Positions 33,839 through 42,832 are shown, numbered from the stretch's first letter. The stretch is DNA of 51,754 nucleotides from Lachnospiraceae bacterium (GCA_021203305.1 JAJQBK010000038.1:1-51754); one strand, 5' to 3'. Notes: generated from the letters alone by a model not told the origin. Numbers and translations are program-made.

Positions 33839-36364
33839 ATGGAGCGTTATTACACTGCTGAAATCCCGAAAACAGACCGCATTCCGAAGCTGGTGGAGCA
33901 TCTTTTCAAAAAGATGCCTGAGATCGAGTCCGCCAGGGCGGTTCTTCTGACAGAGAGCTATCGTGCCACTGAGGGCCAGCCCATCGTCACAAGAAGGGCG
34001 AAGGCCTTCGCGCACATTCTTGACCATATCCCCATTATCATCAGAGAAAATGAGCTTGTGGTGGGCAGTACCACCATTGCGCCCAGAGGCTGCCAGACCT
34101 ACCCGGAGTTTTCCTGGGAGTGGCTGGAGGCGGAGTTCGACACCGTGGAGCACCGCAAGGCCGATCCCTTCTACATATCCGAACAGACGAAAAAAGAATT
34201 AAGAGAGATCCATCCCTATTGGAAGGGCAAGACCACCAGCGAGCTTGCGACCTCCTATATGGCGCCTGAGACCCTGAAAGCCATGGAGCACAATTATTTC
34301 ACGCCGGGTAATTATTTTTACAACGGCGTGGGTCATGTGACCGTGCAGTACGAGAAGGTGCTGGCCATCGGCTACGAGGGAATCATTGCCGAAGCGCAGG
34401 GATATCTGGACGAATGTAAGCCGGGAGATGCGGATTACGCGACCAGGTCCCGTTTCCTGCAGGCGGTGATCATCAGCTGCGAGGCGGTGATTCGCTACGC
34501 GGAACGTTACGCGGCACTGGCCAAAGAGATGGCGGCTAAAGAGAGCGATCAGACACGCAAAAAGGAGCTCTTACAGATCGCGGCCAACTGTACGAACGTG
34601 CCGCGAAAGGGAGCGGCATCCTTCCGGGAGGCCTGCCAGAGCTTCTGGTTTGTGCAGCAGCTTTTGCAGATTGAGTCCAGCGGGCATTCCATTTCTCCGG
34701 GACGCTTTGACCAGTATATGTATCCTTATTATAAAAAGGATCTGGACGCCGGGGTTATCACCAGAGAGGCCGCGCAGGAGCTGATTGACTGCATCTGGGT
34801 GAAATTAAATGACCTGAATAAATGCCGGGACGCAGTGAGCGCCGAGGGCTTTGCGGGCTACAGCCTGTTCCAGAACCTGATCGTGGGAGGCCAGAATAAA
34901 AACGGCCAGGACGTGACCAATGATCTGTCCTTCATGTGCATTAGTGCCTCCACCCATGTGTTTTTGCCGCAGCCGTCTCTGTCCATCCGTGTGTGGAACG
35001 GTTCGCCGCACGCCCTTTTGGTGAAGGCGGCAAGCCTGACCAGGACGGGCATCGGCTTCCCTGCTTACTATAATGATGAAGTGATTATTCCCTCCCTGAT
35101 GAGCAGGGGACTGACTCTGGAGGACGCCAGAGAGTATAATATCATCGGTTGCGTGGAGCCGCAGAAGGCGGGCAAGACCGAAGGCTGGCATGACGCCGCG
35201 TTCTTCAATATGTGCCGGCCGCTGGAGACCGTGTTTGAGAGCGGCTATGACAAGGGTGAACTGGTGGGCGTGAAGACAAAGCCGGTGGAGGAGATGACTT
35301 CCTTCGATGAGTTTTATGACGCCTATAAAGAGCAGATGCATTATTTTATTTCTCTGCTGGTGAACGCGGACAACAGCATTGATGTGGCGCACGCCACGCT
35401 CTGTCCCCTTCCCTTTGAGTCCTGCATGGTGGATGACTGCATGAAACGGGGAAAGGCTCTGCAGGAGGGCGGCGCGATTTATAATTTCACCGGCCCGCAG
35501 GGCTTCGGCATTGCCAACGTGGCGGACTCCTTATTCGCGGTGAAAAAGCTGGTCTTCGAGGAAAAGAAGGTCACGATGGCGGAGTTAAAACGCGCGTTGA
35601 TGTTAAACTTCGGCAAGGGGCTGGATGCGGACAGCATCACGGACATTTCTCTGCGCATCATCGGCAGTCTGAAGGAGCAGGGTGTTCCGGTGGATGTTGC
35701 CGCGGCGGAGGGCATCGTGAAGCAGGTGCAGTCCGCGAAGATTTCTGAGGAAGATCAGAAGCGCTTTGATGAAATACTGGAGCTGATCGCGGAGGTGCCG
35801 AAGTTTGGCAACGATGACCCGGAGGTGGACGCCATGGCCAGGGATGCGGCCTATGTTTACACAAGGACGCTTCCGGAATATCGAAATCCAAGGGGAGGCA
35901 TTTTCCAGGCAGGGCTGTATCCGGTATCGGCCAATGTGCCACTGGGTGCGCAGACGGGAGCCACGCCGGACGGCAGGCTTGCCCACACCCCGGTGGCGGA
36001 CGGTGTATCGCCCTCCGCGGGCAAGGATGTCCACGGACCAACCGCGACGGCCAACTCCGTGTCCAGACTGGACCATGGCATCGCCTCCAACGGGACGCTT
36101 TTAAATCAGAAATTCCACCCCACCGCCTTAAGCGGCGAGAAGGGGTTAGACAATTTTGTGGCGCTGGTCCGCACCTATTTTGACCAGAAGGGCAGCCACA
36201 TGCAGTTCAACGTGGTGGACCGGGACACGCTCCTGGACGCGCAGAAGCATCCGGAGAAGTACGCGCACCTGGTCGTCCGTGTGGCGGGCTATAGCGCGTT
36301 GTTTACCACACTGTCGAAGTCTTTGCAGGATGATATTATCCGCAGGACGGAGCAGGGGTTCTAG
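33839..36364 (+). CDS. Glycyl radical 1,2-propanediol dehydratase (B12-independent diol dehydratase type)
   Basis: 841 residues of the pyruvate formate-lyase-like family. The thiyl-radical cysteine is C438 in NIIGCVEPQKAGKTEGWHD, and the glycyl radical is G817 in VRVAGYSALFTTLSKS near the C-terminus. Such enzymes dehydrate 1,2-propanediol (or glycerol) to the aldehyde; the GCVEPQ context and the neighbours favour propanediol made from fucose or rhamnose. It needs the activating enzyme encoded next. ATG 33839 follows AAAGGA; GTG 33818 is in frame but has no site. The N-terminus begins directly with the catalytic fold, and no encapsulation helix is evident, unlike the other enzymes of this locus. 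Confidence 0.85.
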   Translation: MERYYTAEIPKTDRIPKLVEHLFKKMPEIESARAVLLTESYRATEGQPIVTRRAKAFAHILDHIPIIIRENELVVGSTTIAPRGCQTYPEFSWEWLEAEFDTVEHRKADPFYISEQTKKELREIHPYWKGKTTSELATSYMAPETLKAMEHNYFTPGNYFYNGVGHVTVQYEKVLAIGYEGIIAEAQGYLDECKPGDADYATRSRFLQAVIISCEAVIRYAERYAALAKEMAAKESDQTRKKELLQIAANCTNVPRKGAASFREACQSFWFVQQLLQIESSGHSISPGRFDQYMYPYYKKDLDAGVITREAAQELIDCIWVKLNDLNKCRDAVSAEGFAGYSLFQNLIVGGQNKNGQDVTNDLSFMCISASTHVFLPQPSLSIRVWNGSPHALLVKAASLTRTGIGFPAYYNDEVIIPSLMSRGLTLEDAREYNIIGCVEPQKAGKTEGWHDAAFFNMCRPLETVFESGYDKGELVGVKTKPVEEMTSFDEFYDAYKEQMHYFISLLVNADNSIDVAHATLCPLPFESCMVDDCMKRGKALQEGGAIYNFTGPQGFGIANVADSLFAVKKLVFEEKKVTMAELKRALMLNFGKGLDADSITDISLRIIGSLKEQGVPVDVAAAEGIVKQVQSAKISEEDQKRFDEILELIAEVPKFGNDDPEVDAMARDAAYVYTRTLPEYRNPRGGIFQAGLYPVSANVPLGAQTGATPDGRLAHTPVADGVSPSAGKDVHGPTATANSVSRLDHGIASNGTLLNQKFHPTALSGEKGLDNFVALVRTYFDQKGSHMQFNVVDRDTLLDAQKHPEKYAHLVVRVAGYSALFTTLSKSLQDDIIRRTEQGF

Positions 36365-36425
36365 ACGCGGCGGGAGACCAAAATCGTGCGGCTGATTTGC
36401 CGCGGTGGAAGGAAGGGTTTGGAGA

Positions 36426-37220
36426 ATGGACGACTATCTGCAGACAAAAGGCCGGATTTTTGATATCCAGCGCTATTCCATCCATGACGGCGACGGAATC
36501 CGGACCATTGTGTTCCTGAAGGGCTGTGTGCTCCGCTGCCGCTGGTGCTGCAATCCGGAGTCCCAGGAATACGCCGTCCAGACCATGATGGTGCAGGGAA
36601 AGCCGAAGATCATCGGCCAGGATGTGACAGTGGAAGAGGCCATGCAGGAGGTGGAAAAGGACCGGGGTTACTACCGCAGAAGCGGCGGCGGCCTGACCTT
36701 GTCCGGTGGCGAGAGTCTCTGCCAGCCGGCTTTTGCCAGGGATCTGCTGCACGCGGCGAAGGCGGTGGGGATTCCCACGGCCATGGAGAGCATGGCCTGC
36801 GCGAAGTATGAGGTAATTGAAAGCATTTTACCTTATCTGGATCAGTATCTGATGGATATCAAGCATATGAATCCCCGCAAACACAAGGAATTTACCGGGC
36901 GCAGCAACGAGCTGATGCTGGAGAATGCCAGAAGGGTGGCGGAGAGCGGACTGACAAGGCTTTCCATCCGGGTGCCTGTGATACCCACCTTCAATGACAC
37001 GCCGGAGGAAATCCGGGATATTGCCCGCTTTGCGGACAGGCTGCCGGGGGTAGAGCGCATTCATCTGCTGCCGTATCACAGGCTGGGGCAGGACAAGTAC
37101 GAGGGCCTGGGCCGGGAGTACACGATGAAGGAGATTTTGCCGCCGACGAATGAGCATATGGAGATGCTCAAAAAGACCGTGGAGAATAACAGCAGTCTGG
37201 TGTGCCAGATCGGCGGATAA
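36426..37220 (+). CDS. Glycyl radical enzyme activating enzyme (radical SAM)
   Basis: 264 residues. The radical-SAM cluster motif is C34-x3-C38-x2-C41 (GCVLRCRWC), followed by GGLTLSGGES (SAM-binding GGE-like) and DIKHMNPRKHKEFTGR. It abstracts a hydrogen from Gly817 of the dehydratase using a 5'-deoxyadenosyl radical. Between the motif and GGLTLSGGE there are only about 45 residues and no CxxCxxC clusters, so it lacks the ferredoxin-like insert common in dehydratase activators and is closer in size to PflA. GGAAGGAAGGG precedes ATG 36426; a GTG at 36405 is less likely. Confidence 0.85.
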   Translation: MDDYLQTKGRIFDIQRYSIHDGDGIRTIVFLKGCVLRCRWCCNPESQEYAVQTMMVQGKPKIIGQDVTVEEAMQEVEKDRGYYRRSGGGLTLSGGESLCQPAFARDLLHAAKAVGIPTAMESMACAKYEVIESILPYLDQYLMDIKHMNPRKHKEFTGRSNELMLENARRVAESGLTRLSIRVPVIPTFNDTPEEIRDIARFADRLPGVERIHLLPYHRLGQDKYEGLGREYTMKEILPPTNEHMEMLKKTVENNSSLVCQIGG

Positions 37221-37237
37221 AAATTGGAGAAAGGCTC

Positions 37238-37279
37238 GTGCGAGGACGCATGAGCGAGACAGCTTACGCGTCTTCGCAC
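37238..37279. promoter_or_regulatory. 12-bp intercistronic hairpin before the first shell gene
   Basis: GTGCGAGGACGC / GCGTCTTCGCAC with one G-U pair and an 18-base loop, no T-run. It separates enzyme genes from shell genes and could be an mRNA processing or stability element that adjusts their ratio. Confidence 0.5.
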
Positions 37280-37325
37280 TCTGTTTCACCCGGTCTTTCG
37301 GTTTCCAGCGGTTATGGAGAAAAGC

Positions 37326-37703
37326 ATGGTTATATTTGATAAAGACGCAGAAAACGAAAAACAGCGTATTGTACAGGAGCTGGTGCCGGGCCGCCAGATC
37401 ACCCTGGCGCACATTATCGCCAATCCGGACCCGATTTTGTATGAGAAGCTGGGGCTGGACCCGAGAGTGGAGTATGTGAAATCGGCCATCGGGGTTCTGA
37501 CAGTCTCCCCGGCGGAGACAGCGATCATCATGGCGGATATCGCTGCCAAGTCTTCCGGCGCGGAGCTGGGCTTTGTGGACAGATTCAGCGGGTCTTTGAT
37601 CATTACCGGCTCAGTTTCCGAGGTGGAAGCGGCCGTGAAGGCTATTCTCGCCTATGTGCAGGATGTGCTGGGCTACACGGTCTGCCCGATCACGAAGACA
37701 TGA
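37326..37703 (+). CDS. EutS/PduU-like permuted BMC-H shell protein
   Basis: 125 residues with a circularly permuted BMC domain. It opens with an extra N-terminal piece (IFDKDAENEKQRIVQELVPGRQITLAHIIANP) that in EutS/PduU forms a beta-barrel on the hexamer, followed by the BMC core (AIGVLTVSPAETAIIMADIAAKSSGAELGFVDRFSGSLIITG). It is a facet protein of the compartment shell. The frame begins at ATG 37314, but the GGAG inside it serves ATG 37326 better. It sits at the start of the shell set, after the intercistronic hairpin. Confidence 0.85.
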   Translation: MVIFDKDAENEKQRIVQELVPGRQITLAHIIANPDPILYEKLGLDPRVEYVKSAIGVLTVSPAETAIIMADIAAKSSGAELGFVDRFSGSLIITGSVSEVEAAVKAILAYVQDVLGYTVCPITKT

Positions 37704-37713
37704 GAGCGGCGGA

Positions 37714-38184
37714 ATGAAAAAGATTATTTTCATGGGGCGCAGCGAGTGCGGTAAAACGACCCTGACGCAGGCACTTCGCGGCAATACTATCACGTACCAC
37801 AAGACCCAGTACATTAACAATTTTGATGTGATTATCGATACGCCGGGAGAATATTTACAGACCCATGTGCTGGGGCACGCGCTGGCTCTTTACACTTATG
37901 AGGCGCAGATTGTGGGGCTTTTGCTGGCGGCCACCGAGCCCTTTTCCCTGTATCCGCCCAACGTGACGTGCATGTGCAACCGGGAGGTGATCGGCATTGT
38001 GACCAAGATCGACGTCCCGGGCGCGAACCCTGAGCGGAGCGCGAAGTGGCTTCGGCTGGCTGGCTGCAAAAAGATTTTCTATGTGGACTCGAAGGCCGGG
38101 GAAGGCGTGGCGGAGCTTTTGGAGTACCTGCGGGAGGACGGAGACGTGCTGCCGTGGGAGGAGGATGCGGATAAATCGTTTTAA
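37714..38184 (+). CDS. EutP/PduV-like GTPase
   Basis: 156 residues of a small P-loop GTPase. G1 is GRSECGKTTL (8-17), G3-like DTPGEYL follows, and G4 is TKID. EutP/PduV proteins associate with microcompartments, and PduV has been linked to their movement in the cell; the true role is unresolved. ATG 37714 is chosen because the upstream part of the open frame (MCRMCWATRS...) is an out-of-frame shadow of the previous gene. No strong ribosome site is seen, so translation may depend on coupling to the shell gene, which ends 11 bases earlier. Confidence 0.8.
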   Translation: MKKIIFMGRSECGKTTLTQALRGNTITYHKTQYINNFDVIIDTPGEYLQTHVLGHALALYTYEAQIVGLLLAATEPFSLYPPNVTCMCNREVIGIVTKIDVPGANPERSAKWLRLAGCKKIFYVDSKAGEGVAELLEYLREDGDVLPWEEDADKSF

Positions 38185-38375
38185 GTATTGTCTGCTTTAT
38201 AGTAAACGTCAAAAATAGTTTCTCTTTCGGCACGTGCTGTGTTGGCTTCAAAAAGAAATTTATAATGTCGTTCGCTATAAAAGTTAGTCAGCATTGCTCC
38301 GTAAAACAGTAAAGGCAACAAATCAATATTTCACATAAAAACATTACCTAATTATTTCAAGGAGGAACCAGAAAA

Positions 38376-39209
38376 ATGGTAAATGAGTACGAACTGAAAC
38401 AGCAGATCTGTGACATCGGCAAGCGTATCTACAACAGAAACATGGTAGCTGCCAATGACGGCAATATTTCCGTCAAGCTGAATGACCATGAGTTTCTGTG
38501 CACCCCCACCGGTGTATCCAAGGGCTTTATGACCCCGGAATTTATCTGCAAGGTGGATGAGAAGGGCAATGTGATTCAGGCCAACCGCGGCTTCAGGCCC
38601 TCTTCCGAGATCAAGATGCACATGAGAGTCTATGAGAAGAGACCAGACGTGGGTGCTGTGGTGCACGCGCATCCCACTTTTGCGACGGCTTTTGCCATCG
38701 CCGGTATTCCGCTGACCCAGCCTATTATGCCGGAAGCGGTGATCTCTTTGGGCTGTGTGCCGATCGCTGAGTATGGCACGCCCTCCACCATGGAGATCCC
38801 GGATAACCTGGAGAAATATCTTCCCTATTATGACGCGGTGCTGCTGGAGAGCCACGGCACGCTGACCTGGTCCACTGACCTGACCGCGGCGTATTACAAA
38901 ACCGAGTCCGTGGAGTTCTACGCTGAGCTTCTTTACAAGGCAAAGCAGCTGGGCGGCCCGAAGGAATTTGACAAGGCGACTGTGGAGAAGCTGTACGAGA
39001 TCCGCAGAAAGTTCGGCATGCCGGGCAAGCATCCGGCTAACCTGTGCCTGAACAAGGACGGCGTCAACTGCCATAACTGCGGCGGAGCCTGCTCTTCCTC
39101 CAATGTGGGCGCGGTCACCGGCTCGGTCAATAACGGAGCGAAGGACGTCAGCCCTGAGGTGGTGGCGGAGATCACCAAACAGGTACTGGCTCAGCTCGGA
39201 ATGAAGTAA
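38376..39209 (+). CDS. Class II aldolase with C-terminal encapsulation peptide (fuculose/rhamnulose-phosphate type)
   Basis: 277 residues. The class II aldolase/adducin fold spans about 1-215 with the metal histidines in VVHAHPTFATAFA and the ESHGTLTW motif. It should split fuculose- or rhamnulose-1-phosphate to dihydroxyacetone phosphate and lactaldehyde. After a Cys-rich linker (CHNCGGACSSSN) the protein ends with an amphipathic helix SPEVVAEITKQVLAQLG, a typical encapsulation peptide that directs it into the shell. AAGGAGG precedes ATG 38376. The stop TAA shares one base with the next start. The unrelated-looking 190-base gap before it carries only weak promoter candidates. Confidence 0.85.
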   Translation: MVNEYELKQQICDIGKRIYNRNMVAANDGNISVKLNDHEFLCTPTGVSKGFMTPEFICKVDEKGNVIQANRGFRPSSEIKMHMRVYEKRPDVGAVVHAHPTFATAFAIAGIPLTQPIMPEAVISLGCVPIAEYGTPSTMEIPDNLEKYLPYYDAVLLESHGTLTWSTDLTAAYYKTESVEFYAELLYKAKQLGGPKEFDKATVEKLYEIRRKFGMPGKHPANLCLNKDGVNCHNCGGACSSSNVGAVTGSVNNGAKDVSPEVVAEITKQVLAQLGMK

Positions 39210-39745
39210 TGAGCGCAAGAGAGCCCGCCAGTCATAATGAACAGGTGATTTCAGAAGTCATCCGCTCCGTTCTCGCGGAGAATGGCATCGGGAGCATAGC
39301 CGCTTCCCGGCTTACTCACCGGACATCAAATATCACTCTGGAAAGCGCAGAGCTTCTGATGAAAAGGGTGGAAGCGAAGGCCCGCGACATGGAAATGAAG
39401 GTGGTTACCGCTGTGGCGGACGCCCATGGGAATCCGGTGGCGGTCAGATGCATGGACGGCGCGTTTATGGGCAGCTACGATGTTGCTTTGAATAAAACCT
39501 ACACCGTCATAGCTTTTCAGATGTCCACGGAGGAGCTGGGGAAATTAAGCCAGCCGGGGCAGCCGCTTTATGGCATTCAGTATACCAACGGCGGCAGGAT
39601 TGTGATTTTTGGCGGCGGCGTGCCTTTAAAGATGGATAACGCCATTGTCGGCGCTTTCGGGGTCAGCGGAGGAACAGCCGAACAGGATACTTACCTCGCG
39701 CGTTACGCGGAGGAGGTATTCGCGGAAATGGCAATGGATTTCTAA
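39209..39745 (+). CDS. GlcG/HbpS (PduO C-terminal-like) protein with N-terminal encapsulation peptide
   Basis: 178 residues. The N-terminus EQVISEVIRSVLAENG is an encapsulation-type helix. The rest is a GlcG/HbpS/DUF336 domain (ITLESAELLMKRVEAKARDMEMKVVTAVADAHGNPVAVRCMDGA...GGGVPLKMDNAIVGAFGVSGGTAEQD). HbpS binds haem and the PduO C-terminus is related; in these loci its role is not established, perhaps cofactor-related. It overlaps the aldolase stop by one base. Confidence 0.8.
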   Translation: MSAREPASHNEQVISEVIRSVLAENGIGSIAASRLTHRTSNITLESAELLMKRVEAKARDMEMKVVTAVADAHGNPVAVRCMDGAFMGSYDVALNKTYTVIAFQMSTEELGKLSQPGQPLYGIQYTNGGRIVIFGGGVPLKMDNAIVGAFGVSGGTAEQDTYLARYAEEVFAEMAMDF

Positions 39746-39769
39746 TTAAAACAGACAGGAGTTCTGAAT

Positions 39770-41155
39770 ATGAACGAACAAATGGTAAATGACATCGTAC
39801 AGGAGGTGCTGGCGAAGCTTCAGATCGCGGAAAGCCCCAGCGGCAAGCACGGTGTCTTCGTGGAGATGGAGGACGCCATTCAGGCCGCCAAGGCGGCTCA
39901 AAGGACAGTTCGCAACCTGTCCATGGATCAGAGGGAAAAAATTATTTCCAACATTCGTAAGAAGACAAAGGAAAATGCCGAGACCATTGCCCGCATGGGC
40001 GTTGAGGAGACCGGCATGGGCAATGTGGGCGACAAAATTTTAAAGCATCTTCTGGTAGCGGAGAAAACGCCGGGAACAGAGGATATCACGACGACAGCCT
40101 GGTCCGGCGACAGAGGGCTGACGCTTCTGGAGATGGGACCCTTTGGCGTCATCGGCGCCATCACCCCGTCCACCAACCCCAGCGAGACGGTCATCTGCAA
40201 TTCCATCGGCATGATCGCCGGCGGCAATACTGTGGTGTTTAATCCTCATCCGCAGGCAGTAAAGACTACCATCTTCGCCATCAATATGATCAATGAGGCT
40301 TCCATCGAGGCGGGCGGCCCGGACAACGTGGCCTGCACCGTGGAGAAGCCCACGGTAGCTACCAGCAATTACATGATGAAGCACAAGGACATCCAGCTTC
40401 TGGTAGCGACCGGCGGTACCGGCGTGGTGACAACTGTTCTTTCCAGCGGCAAGAAGGGAATCGGCGCAGGAGCCGGAAACCCGCCCGCGTTGGTGGATGA
40501 GACGGCGGATATCCGCAAGGCGGCCCAGGACATCGTCAATGGCTGCACCTTTGACAATAACCTTCCCTGCATCGCGGAGAAAGAGGTTGTGGCGGTTTCA
40601 TCCATCCTGGACGAGCTGATGCATTACATGCTCACCGAGCAGGGCTGTTATCTGGCCTCCAAAGAGGAGCAGGATAAGCTGGCAAAGACCGTGATCACGG
40701 AAAAGGGCGCTTTAAACCGCAAGTGCGTGGGCAGATCCGCGAAGGTGCTGCTTTCCATGATCGGCGTGGAGGTGCCGGACAACATCCGCTGCATTATTTT
40801 CGAGGGGGAAAAGGAGCATCCGCTGATTACCACCGAGCTGATGATGCCCATTCTGGGAATTGTCAGGGCGAAGGACTTTGACGACGCGGTGGAAAAGGCG
40901 GTCTGGCTGGAGCACGGCAACCGTCATTCCGCCCACATTCATTCCAAGAATGTGGACAACATCACCAAGTATGCCAAGGCCATCGACACCGCCATTCTGG
41001 TGAAGAACGGGCCGTCCTACGCGGCGCTGGGCTTCGGAGGCGAGGGCTACGCTACCTTCACCATCGCCAGCCGCACCGGCGAGGGGCTGACCAGCGCGAA
41101 GAGTTTTACCAAGTGCAGACGCTGTGTAATGACTGACAGCTTGTGTATCAGATAG
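39770..41155 (+). CDS. pduP: CoA-acylating propionaldehyde dehydrogenase (PduP-like)
   Basis: 461 residues of the aldehyde dehydrogenase superfamily. N-terminal encapsulation helix MVNDIVQEVLAKL, NAD region with ITPSTNPSETVICNSIGMIAGGN, catalytic cysteine C267 in NNLPCIAEKEV. It oxidises propanal with CoA and NAD+ to propanoyl-CoA inside the compartment. The length and order agree with PduP/EutE. The ribosome site is CAGGAG. It lies between the GlcG-like and alcohol dehydrogenase genes, so oxidised and reduced products are handled side by side. Confidence 0.9.
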   Translation: MNEQMVNDIVQEVLAKLQIAESPSGKHGVFVEMEDAIQAAKAAQRTVRNLSMDQREKIISNIRKKTKENAETIARMGVEETGMGNVGDKILKHLLVAEKTPGTEDITTTAWSGDRGLTLLEMGPFGVIGAITPSTNPSETVICNSIGMIAGGNTVVFNPHPQAVKTTIFAINMINEASIEAGGPDNVACTVEKPTVATSNYMMKHKDIQLLVATGGTGVVTTVLSSGKKGIGAGAGNPPALVDETADIRKAAQDIVNGCTFDNNLPCIAEKEVVAVSSILDELMHYMLTEQGCYLASKEEQDKLAKTVITEKGALNRKCVGRSAKVLLSMIGVEVPDNIRCIIFEGEKEHPLITTELMMPILGIVRAKDFDDAVEKAVWLEHGNRHSAHIHSKNVDNITKYAKAIDTAILVKNGPSYAALGFGGEGYATFTIASRTGEGLTSAKSFTKCRRCVMTDSLCIR

Positions 41156-41206
41156 AAATCAGAAACCGTCGACTTCAGTCGGCGGAGTAATAGAAAGGAC
41201 CAAAAA

Positions 41207-42430
41207 ATGGATCTGAATAATGTAAATGTGGAAGATATTGTCAGACGGGTTCTTCTGAGCATGGAGGGAAAAGGCGTCAGTACCGGCGCCGCGGCAGCGG
41301 GAAGCGGCAGCGCAGCCGGCCAGCCCATTCCGAAGACCGCTCATGTGGCAGTTCTGACAGCGTTGGAGCACTTTGACGTGAAGGAATATCCCATCCCGCC
41401 GGTAGGGGATGACGATATCCTTGTGAAGGTGGAGGGCTGCGGCGTCTGCGGCACTGACGCTCATGAGTTTAAGAAAGACCCCTTCTCCCTGATTCCCGTG
41501 GCGCTCGGCCATGAGGGCACCGGCGAGATCGTGAAAATGGGCAAAAATGTGAAGAAGGACAGCGCGGGCAAGGATCTGCACATCGGCGATAAGGTTGTCA
41601 CCTGCATGATTTTCAAGGATGACCCGGAGATCACCATGTATGATCTGAACAGACAGAACGTGGGCGGCGCCGATGTATACGGCCTTCTGCCGGATGACGA
41701 TTATCATCTGAACGGCTGGTTCTCCGATTATATTTTCATCAGAGGCGGCTCCACCGTATTCAATGTCAGCGACCTGGATCTGTATTCCAGAGTCCTGATC
41801 GAGCCCTGCGCGGTCCTGGTACACGCGGTAGAGCGGGCGAAATCTACCAATATTCTGCGGTTTAACTCCAGAGTGGTGGTACAGGGCTGCGGCCCCATCG
41901 GCTTAATCTGCATCGCGGTTTTAAAGACCATGGGCGTCCAGCAGATTGTCGCGGTGGACGGCGAGCAGAAGAGACTGGACTTTGCGAGGAAGATGGGAGC
42001 CACCGGCACCGTGAATTTCAAGGATCACAAGGGTATCGAGGCTCTTTCGGGCGCTGTCGCCAATGAGTTTGGCGGACATCTGGCGGACTTTGCCTTCCAG
42101 TGCACGGGTTCTCCCGGGGGCCACTCCAATATTTACAAGTTTATCCGCAATGGCGGCGGGCTGTGTGAGCTGGGCTTCTTTGTCAACGGCGGCGACGCTA
42201 CCATCAATCCGCATTTTGATATCTGCTCCAAGGAGATCACTACGGTGGGCAGCTGGGTTTACACCCTGAGAGATTACGCCACTACCTTTGAGTTCCTGAA
42301 GGGCGCGAAGAAGATCGGCCTTCCCATGGATGAGCTGATCACCCATACCTTCCCGCTGGATCAGATCAACGAGGCTTTGAAGACAAACCTGTCCATGCAG
42401 GGCTTAAAGATCGCGATTATCAATAAATAA
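41207..42430 (+). CDS. Zinc-type alcohol dehydrogenase with N-terminal encapsulation peptide
   Basis: 407 residues of the MDR family. N-terminal helix NVEDIVRRVLLSM fits an encapsulation peptide, then a Gly/Ala/Ser-rich linker. Catalytic zinc motifs are GCGVCGTDAHEF and LGHEGTGEIV; the NAD motif is VVQGCGPIGLICIAVLKTMG. The four-cysteine structural zinc lobe is missing (the region CMIFKDDPEITMYD has one Cys). It probably reduces propanal or lactaldehyde, regenerating NAD+ within the shell. Most diol-using compartments use an iron-type PduQ; this one uses a zinc type. GAAAGGA precedes ATG 41207. Confidence 0.8.
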   Translation: MDLNNVNVEDIVRRVLLSMEGKGVSTGAAAAGSGSAAGQPIPKTAHVAVLTALEHFDVKEYPIPPVGDDDILVKVEGCGVCGTDAHEFKKDPFSLIPVALGHEGTGEIVKMGKNVKKDSAGKDLHIGDKVVTCMIFKDDPEITMYDLNRQNVGGADVYGLLPDDDYHLNGWFSDYIFIRGGSTVFNVSDLDLYSRVLIEPCAVLVHAVERAKSTNILRFNSRVVVQGCGPIGLICIAVLKTMGVQQIVAVDGEQKRLDFARKMGATGTVNFKDHKGIEALSGAVANEFGGHLADFAFQCTGSPGGHSNIYKFIRNGGGLCELGFFVNGGDATINPHFDICSKEITTVGSWVYTLRDYATTFEFLKGAKKIGLPMDELITHTFPLDQINEALKTNLSMQGLKIAIINK

Positions 42431-42517
42431 CTGCGGACAGGATACATCGGCGTTTTTATGAAAAAAAGCAAAGAACGCTGATAAAAAGGCAAATGATCGT
42501 TACGGGAGGAATCCAAC

Positions 42518-42832
42518 GTGAATCAAGCAGTCGGAATTCTGGAGGTGTACGGCCTGGTCTGCGCCTTTATGGCGGCGGACGCCGGGTGTAAGGCAGCCAG
42601 CGTGACTTTGGAAAACTTTGATAAAAATAAACCTGCCAACGCCGATTCCCTTCCGGTGCCGCTGCTGGTGACCATCAAGTTCCGCGGCAGTATTTCTGAT
42701 GTGGAGGCTGCCATGGAGGCCGGAATTGAGATGGCAAAGACGGTGTCAGGGGTGGTGCAGCATTATATTATCCCCAATCCCACGGATGACACCTGTAAAA
42801 TGCTGAAGCTCAGCGGTTTTGACAAGGTGTAA
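42518..42832 (+). CDS. BMC-H shell protein with a loop insertion
   Basis: 104 residues, one BMC domain starting AVGILEVYGLVCAFMAADAGCKAASVTLENF. A charged/Pro-rich insertion (DKNKPANADSLPVP) follows strand 2, longer than in PduA/PduJ. The start is GTG 42518, behind GGGAGGA. It should form hexameric facet tiles. First of four consecutive BMC-H genes. Confidence 0.9.
   Translation: MNQAVGILEVYGLVCAFMAADAGCKAASVTLENFDKNKPANADSLPVPLLVTIKFRGSISDVEAAMEAGIEMAKTVSGVVQHYIIPNPTDDTCKMLKLSGFDKV

Noticed and set aside
38185-38375. A promoter with TATAAT near 38262 ahead of the aldolase gene
   Set aside because: No -35 box at a suitable distance and no extended -10; left as a weak possibility.
38352-39218. 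A 288-codon minus-strand frame opposite the aldolase gene
   Set aside because: Same reason; the plus strand has motifs, a ribosome site and operon context.
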